The translations under genes and the position numbers were made by a program. The notes beneath the pieces are model-generated. The model ran no database searches. It was given only the letters and a program-made list of their open reading frames with translations, and was not told where the DNA came from. Below, piece by piece: positions 60,085 to 64,000 of a DNA stretch of 64,000 bases. Each line of letters starts with the position of its first letter. The first letter of the stretch is position 1. This DNA comes from Lautropia sp. (GTDB taxonomy: Bacteria; Pseudomonadota; Gammaproteobacteria; Burkholderiales; Burkholderiaceae_E): the NCBI GenBank assembly GCA_030528325.1, contig JAUMZD010000004.1, forward strand, positions 51,825 through 115,824. The letters run 5' to 3'.

Positions 60085-60965
60085 GTGCGCCGGCCGTCAT
60101 TCCGGCGGGGGCGCAGACACTGCCCTCCGTCTCGCTGATCATCTCCACTTACCAGCGGCCACTGGCACTCGATCAGGTGCTGGCCAGCGTGGCAGCGCAG
60201 ACGGTGCAGCCGCTTCAGGTGCTCGTGGCCGACGATGGTTCGGGTCTGGAAACCGCCCGGGTCGTGGCGACCTGGCGTGAGCACTTCGGTGAGCGGCTCG
60301 TGCATTGCTGGCAGCCGGATGAGGGCTTTCGCCTCAGTGCGTCACGCAATCGGGCGATTCGTGATGCCCGGGGGGATCTGTTGATATTCGTCGACGGTGA
60401 CTGCCTGATGAGGCCGGATTTCATCGCCACGCATCAGCGCCTGGCCGAATCAGGTTATGCCGTGGCCGGCAACCGGGTGCTGCTCAGCCAGGCCCTGACC
60501 AGGCGGGTCGAGGCGCGGCAGGCCGATCCGGTGCATTGGCGCTGGTGGGCATGGGTCAGGGCCTGGGTCTTCCAGCAGGTGAACCGCCCCTGGGGGTTGC
60601 TGCATTTGCCGGGGCAGTGGTGGCGCCGATGGAAGGGCCGGCCCTGGAAGCGTTTCAAGACCTGCAATGTGGCCCTGTGGCGGGAAGACATGCTGACCCT
60701 GAACGGTTTCGAGGAAGAGATCGTGGGCTGGGGCTTCGAGGACACCGATCTGGTGCTGCGGTGGTTCAATCTGGGTGGGCGCCTGAAGAGCGGACGTTTT
60801 GGCACCACGGTATTGCACCTCTGGCACCCGGAGGCAGCTCGGGATGCGGCCGAACGCAACGAGATCCGGGCCAGGCAGGCGGGCAGGCAGGGTGCCATCA
60901 CGGCCGTGCAGGGACTGGCGCAGCGTTCGGCCTCCGACCGCTACGATCCGCCGCGGGGGAGGTGA
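60081..60965 (+). CDS. Glycosyltransferase family 2 protein
   Basis: The 294-residue GT-A protein begins VSLIISTYQRPLALDQVLAS, has the nucleotide-binding Asp pair at 51-52 (VADDGSG), EGFRLSASRNRAIRDARGD, and the metal-binding FVDGDC near 104. The C-terminal CNVALWREDMLTLNGFEEEI and GWGFEDTDLVLR match the galactosyl/chondroitin-type GT2 subgroup. It should add a sugar to LPS core or O-antigen at the inner membrane. It overlaps msbA by 4 bp. The C-terminus is rich in basic residues. Confidence 0.9.
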   Translation: MSAPAVIPAGAQTLPSVSLIISTYQRPLALDQVLASVAAQTVQPLQVLVADDGSGLETARVVATWREHFGERLVHCWQPDEGFRLSASRNRAIRDARGDLLIFVDGDCLMRPDFIATHQRLAESGYAVAGNRVLLSQALTRRVEARQADPVHWRWWAWVRAWVFQQVNRPWGLLHLPGQWWRRWKGRPWKRFKTCNVALWREDMLTLNGFEEEIVGWGFEDTDLVLRWFNLGGRLKSGRFGTTVLHLWHPEAARDAAERNEIRARQAGRQGAITAVQGLAQRSASDRYDPPRGR

Positions 60966-60976
60966 GGGTGAGCCCG

Positions 60977-62290
60977 ATGGTGATGGCAAGTCATGGCCTG
61001 CTGGCCCTTTACCTCGTCACGTTGCTCGCATTGCCCAAGGTGCAGTCGTCGTTGGCGGCGCTGGTCTGTCTCACGGCCATCCTGGGCAGTCAGTGGCGGG
61101 CCTGCCCGCCGATCGGCCAGCGGATTCGCGAGAGTCGGGCATTGCTGGTGCCGCTGCTGGGTTATGCCGCACTGGTGCTGGCCCAGATCCTGGGCGGCCT
61201 GCTGGCATCGAGGGACGCCGACCAGTTGCTGATGTGCCTGCTGACCGCAGGTGTTCTGTTGTCGCTCGTGCCCAGAGCCGCGCCCTCGCCACGTGTCTGG
61301 CTTTTTCCGGCGGCGGCCGTCGGGGCGATCGGTGCCTGTGCGCTGGCCGCCTGGCAGTTCTTCGGGCTCGACATCCAGCGGCCCTATGGGCATCTGGGGG
61401 CGGGCAGGCTGGGCAACGGTGCCATCAAGTTCGGTGATCTGGCCGGCATGCTGGGTCTGTTCTCACTGCTGATGCTGGTCGATGGCGCGGACGAGTCCCG
61501 CTGGCGCAAGGTGCTCGGCGTGCTCGGCTGTGCGGCTGGCGTGGCAGCCCTGGGCATGGCCCAGGCGCGGGGTGGCGTGCTGGGTGTGGCGCTGGCCCTG
61601 TGGATGCTGATCCTGCTGCTCTATCTGCGCCGGCGTGAACGGCGACGGCATCAGGCGGACGTGCATCGCGCCGACCCTGCCTCCCGTCCGAGCCGTTCGC
61701 CCCGATGGCGGGGGCTGATGGCAGCCCTGCTGGGGGCGGCCGTACTGCTGGGCGCAGCCCAGTGGATGGCACCGCGTTTTGCTGATATCGGCCCGCAGAT
61801 CGAGCGATTCCAGTCCGGCGACCAGAACAGCGAGGTCGGTCAGCGGCTGGCCCTGTGGGGCGTGGCCTGGCGTGCCGGTCTGCATGCCCCGCTGACCGGG
61901 GTCGGCCTCGATGGCTTTGTCGATGAACTGGAGAGACAGCGTGCGGCGGGTGAGTTGCCGGCCGGGATGCAGGTGCTGTACGGTAGCGCGCACAATGAAT
62001 ATCTGGCCGCCTTTGCTGGTGCGGGCATACCGGGCCTGCTGGTGATTCTGCTGTTCTTCATCGGGCCGGTGGTCGCCGGCGTACGGCGGTTTCTGGCCGG
62101 TCAGCAACCGGATGCCGCGCTGGCGCTCGTCATGTTGAGCACGGCTTTCAGTGCCTATTCACTCACCGACGCGATGTTCGAGCGCCAGATCTCTATGCTG
62201 GCCTACCTGTTGCTGTCCGCCTGGCTGATGGCAGCCAGTGGTTCACCCGCCACCGTTTCCAGCACTGTCCGGGGGAGTCATCATGCCTGA
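60977..62290 (+). CDS. waaL: O-antigen ligase / Wzy-C family protein
   Basis: The membrane protein, 437 residues from ATG 60977 (GTG 60962, overlapping the GT2 stop, and GTG 60968 are alternatives), has about 10-12 membrane segments. The periplasmic loop has NSEVGQRLALWGVAWRAGLH, APLTGVGLDGFVDELERQ and the O-antigen ligase motif GSAHNEYLAAFAGAGIPGLL, the catalytic-type His. WaaL joins undecaprenyl-linked O-antigen to the lipid A core in the periplasm. The charged loop RRRERRRHQADVHRADPASR is probably cytoplasmic. It overlaps the WaaE-like gene by 8 bp. It could be a polymerase instead, but the neighbours favour ligase. Confidence 0.85.
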   Translation: MVMASHGLLALYLVTLLALPKVQSSLAALVCLTAILGSQWRACPPIGQRIRESRALLVPLLGYAALVLAQILGGLLASRDADQLLMCLLTAGVLLSLVPRAAPSPRVWLFPAAAVGAIGACALAAWQFFGLDIQRPYGHLGAGRLGNGAIKFGDLAGMLGLFSLLMLVDGADESRWRKVLGVLGCAAGVAALGMAQARGGVLGVALALWMLILLLYLRRRERRRHQADVHRADPASRPSRSPRWRGLMAALLGAAVLLGAAQWMAPRFADIGPQIERFQSGDQNSEVGQRLALWGVAWRAGLHAPLTGVGLDGFVDELERQRAAGELPAGMQVLYGSAHNEYLAAFAGAGIPGLLVILLFFIGPVVAGVRRFLAGQQPDAALALVMLSTAFSAYSLTDAMFERQISMLAYLLLSAWLMAASGSPATVSSTVRGSHHA

Positions 62291-63209
62291 GCAGCTGTCC
62301 GTGCCCGGCGGGCTGTCGGTCGCCATCATCGCCAAGAATGAAGCCCATCGAATCGAGGCCTGCCTGAACAGCGTGGCCTTTGCCGACCAGATCGTCGTGC
62401 TGGATTCGGGCAGTACCGACGATACGGTGGCGATCGCCCGGCGTCTGGGGGCCGAGGTCGAGGAAACGGACTGGCCCGGTTTCGGGCCGCAGAAGAACCG
62501 GGCGCTGGCGCGCTGCCGCCATCGCTGGGTTCTGTCGCTGGATGCCGATGAGCAATTGTCTCCGGCGCTGGCCGAAGAAATCCTGCTGGTGCTCCGGGCG
62601 CATGATGGGCCGCCAGCCGCAGCGCGCCGGCCAGATCCTGACACTCACCAGCCATCGGTTGAGCGGGCTGACCGTGCCGGCCAGCCTGCGTTCATGCAGC
62701 CGGCCGCCGCCGGGGCGGCAGGGCGACCGGATGCCGTCACCGCTTACTGGCTCCGGCGCAGCAGCAGCTTCTGTGGGCAGGTCATCCGCCACGGGCTGTG
62801 GGGCAATGATCGCGTGCTGCGCCTGTTCGAGCGCACGTGTGGCCGTTTTTCCGATGACCGCGTGCATGAGCGTCTGATCTGCCATGGGCGCACGCAGCTG
62901 CTCGACGGCGTGCTGCTGCATGACAGTGTCGATTCGCTGGATGATGCGCGCTGCAAACTGCTCAGTTATTCGTGGCTGGGGGCCGAGAAACTCCGTGATC
63001 GCCATGCCGGCGGCGTGATGAAGGCGTTCCTGCACGGTGGCTGGTCCTTCGTTCGGGGCTACCTGCTGCGCGCAGGCTTCCTCGATGGCCGCCATGGACT
63101 GACGCTGGCCTGGCTCAGTGCGCAGGGCACCTACTGGAAGTACCGATGGGCTGCCTTGCCCGAAGCGGCGTGGCAGGCCAAACGCCGGATCATCCAGCGA
63201 TTGCCATGA
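62283..63209 (+). CDS. Glycosyltransferase family 2, WaaE/KdtX-like
   Basis: The 308-residue protein starts at ATG 62283. It begins LSVAIIAKNEAHRIEACLNS with FADQIVVLDSGSTDDTVAIA, the WaaE/KdtX subgroup signature, and WPGFGPQKNRALARCRHRWV before the LDADE metal site (87-91). An Ala/Pro/Arg-rich stretch at about 109-152 interrupts the normal acceptor region and is unlike the family. The C-terminal half is normal: WLRRSSSFCGQVIRHGLWGN, RLFERTCGRFSDDRVHERLI. In enterics WaaE adds glucose to heptose of the core. The gene overlaps both neighbours. Confidence 0.88.
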   Translation: MPEQLSVPGGLSVAIIAKNEAHRIEACLNSVAFADQIVVLDSGSTDDTVAIARRLGAEVEETDWPGFGPQKNRALARCRHRWVLSLDADEQLSPALAEEILLVLRAHDGPPAAARRPDPDTHQPSVERADRAGQPAFMQPAAAGAAGRPDAVTAYWLRRSSSFCGQVIRHGLWGNDRVLRLFERTCGRFSDDRVHERLICHGRTQLLDGVLLHDSVDSLDDARCKLLSYSWLGAEKLRDRHAGGVMKAFLHGGWSFVRGYLLRAGFLDGRHGLTLAWLSAQGTYWKYRWAALPEAAWQAKRRIIQRLP

Positions 63210-63994
63210 ATCTGTTGCTGCTGACCTTCGGTGACAAGGTCGAAAATCATTATCAGGCCGTCTTTGCCATCCTGAGCTTCCTGAAGGATCCTGCCATCGA
63301 CCGGGCCATCGTCATCACCGACCGGCCGGATTTCTATCGCTTTCTGGCCGATCGGGTCGAGGTCATCACCATCGACCAGCAGACGCTCTCCGAATGGCAG
63401 GCGCCTTACCAGTTTTTCTGGCGCGTCAAGATCAAGGCCGTCGAGCTGGCCGTGGCACGCTACCCTGACCAGCATCTGATGTATGTGGATTCCGATACCT
63501 TCCTGGCTACGGAGCTGGACGGGATGGTGGCCCAGCTCGATGCAGGGGCAGGGTACATGCATCTCTTCGAGGAAGGGCTGGGCAGCAACACGAACCGGAC
63601 GCTGAAGCGGATGCACCAGTCGCTTGCCGGCAAGACCTTTGCCGGCGTGACGATGGCGGCCGAGACCCCGATGTGGAATGCCGGCGTGATTGCACTGCCT
63701 GCGAGCCGGGCGGCGGAAACGGTGCAACTGGCCCTGCAGTTGTGCGACGAGATGTGCGCCACCGATTGCACGCGCCGGCTGATCGAGCAGTTTTCGTTCT
63801 CGGTGGCACTGCACGAAAAAACGCAGCTTGCCGGCTGTGAGCACATCATCGGCCATTACTGGGGCAACAAGCCCGAGTGGGATGCCTTCATCATGCAGTT
63901 TCTGGCCACGAGCCTGCTGAAAGGCGCGAGCCTTGAGGACTGTATCGGTAAACATCCGGTGCGCCCCACCTTGAACCCCAGCAGCCCACCTTGA
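63206..63994 (+). CDS. Putative nucleotide-sugar transferase (GT8-like)
   Basis: The 262-residue protein starts at ATG 63206, overlapping the upstream stop by 4 bp. It begins MNLLLLTFGDKVENHYQAVF, with AIVITDRPDFYRFLADRVEV and a DXD metal site in YVDSDTFLATELDGM (near 95), the layout of GT8-type or related transferases. MWNAGVIALPA and HYWGNKPEWD follow. I do not recognise a named family, but the order and operon position support a sugar transferase acting on the LPS core or O-antigen. The C-terminus is Pro/Ser-rich and ends 6 bp before the window edge, where another ATG (63998) begins. Confidence 0.7.
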   Translation: MNLLLLTFGDKVENHYQAVFAILSFLKDPAIDRAIVITDRPDFYRFLADRVEVITIDQQTLSEWQAPYQFFWRVKIKAVELAVARYPDQHLMYVDSDTFLATELDGMVAQLDAGAGYMHLFEEGLGSNTNRTLKRMHQSLAGKTFAGVTMAAETPMWNAGVIALPASRAAETVQLALQLCDEMCATDCTRRLIEQFSFSVALHEKTQLAGCEHIIGHYWGNKPEWDAFIMQFLATSLLKGASLEDCIGKHPVRPTLNPSSPP

Positions 63995-64000
63995 AGAATG

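Noticed and set aside
1..64000. CRISPR array, prophage or complete insertion sequence
   Set aside because: No regularly spaced repeats, integrase-plus-phage gene set or transposase frame was found. The only recombinase is the housekeeping XerD.

Overview
The window is high-GC chromosomal DNA of a betaproteobacterium, most likely Burkholderiales. Supporting signs are the rpsU-yqeY-dnaG-rpoD block, an H-NS-family protein of the short Burkholderiales type, a FimT/PilV/PilW/PilX/PilE/PilY1 minor-pilin operon, and RhlE, Tex, GluQ-RS and TrhO homologues. A Lautropia-like organism is a guess from overall character, not something the sequence proves. Genes are dense, often coupled by ATGA or GTGA overlaps. 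There are no phages, no complete insertion sequences and no CRISPR array.

Layout. 1-6970 (minus strand) is a tightly coupled glycan module: an APH-type kinase running off the left edge, an MsbA-like exporter and three glycosyltransferases. 7133-11359 is a triple-PepSY protein, a PhoP/PhoQ-like two-component pair and UDP-glucose dehydrogenase. 11473-18164 is housekeeping: cell-wall amidase, tsaE, xerD, plsY, tsaD and a flavoprotein. 18241-24606 is the macromolecular synthesis block. 24969-36308 is the minor-pilin operon ending in two tandem PilY1 adhesins. 36379-41752 holds the YpfJ peptidase and an unusual ABC importer. 41840-47363 holds tex, a CAU tRNA, a repeat-rich island, an H-NS gene, a lipoprotein, a candidate small RNA and an orphan gene. 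47542-54140 holds fumC, rhlE, gluQ, a flavodoxin-like oxidoreductase, a DUF456 protein and trhO. 54377-63994 is dnaE coupled to msbA and an LPS-assembly run (GT2, O-antigen ligase, WaaE-like GT, GT8-like GT).

Themes. Much of the window concerns the cell surface: two glycan clusters, two MsbA-type exporters, ugd next to a two-component system, and type IV pilus tip proteins. Two dispersed intergenic palindromic families, called A and B here, recur across the window. Both end in TA, they abut each other by sharing that TA, and their outer ends sit exactly on the stop codons of xerD, dnaG, tex and probably rhlE. The most unusual protein system is the 37550-41752 transporter. Its two nucleotide-binding subunits resemble the paired ATPases of GlpST-type glycerol importers but have lost most catalytic residues, its permeases are fused into one chain, and no binding protein is encoded beside it. 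A minus-strand hairpin with a U-tract and an anti-Shine-Dalgarno stretch at 46.6 kb points to an unannotated small RNA.

All assignments come from reading the sequence. No database search was run.
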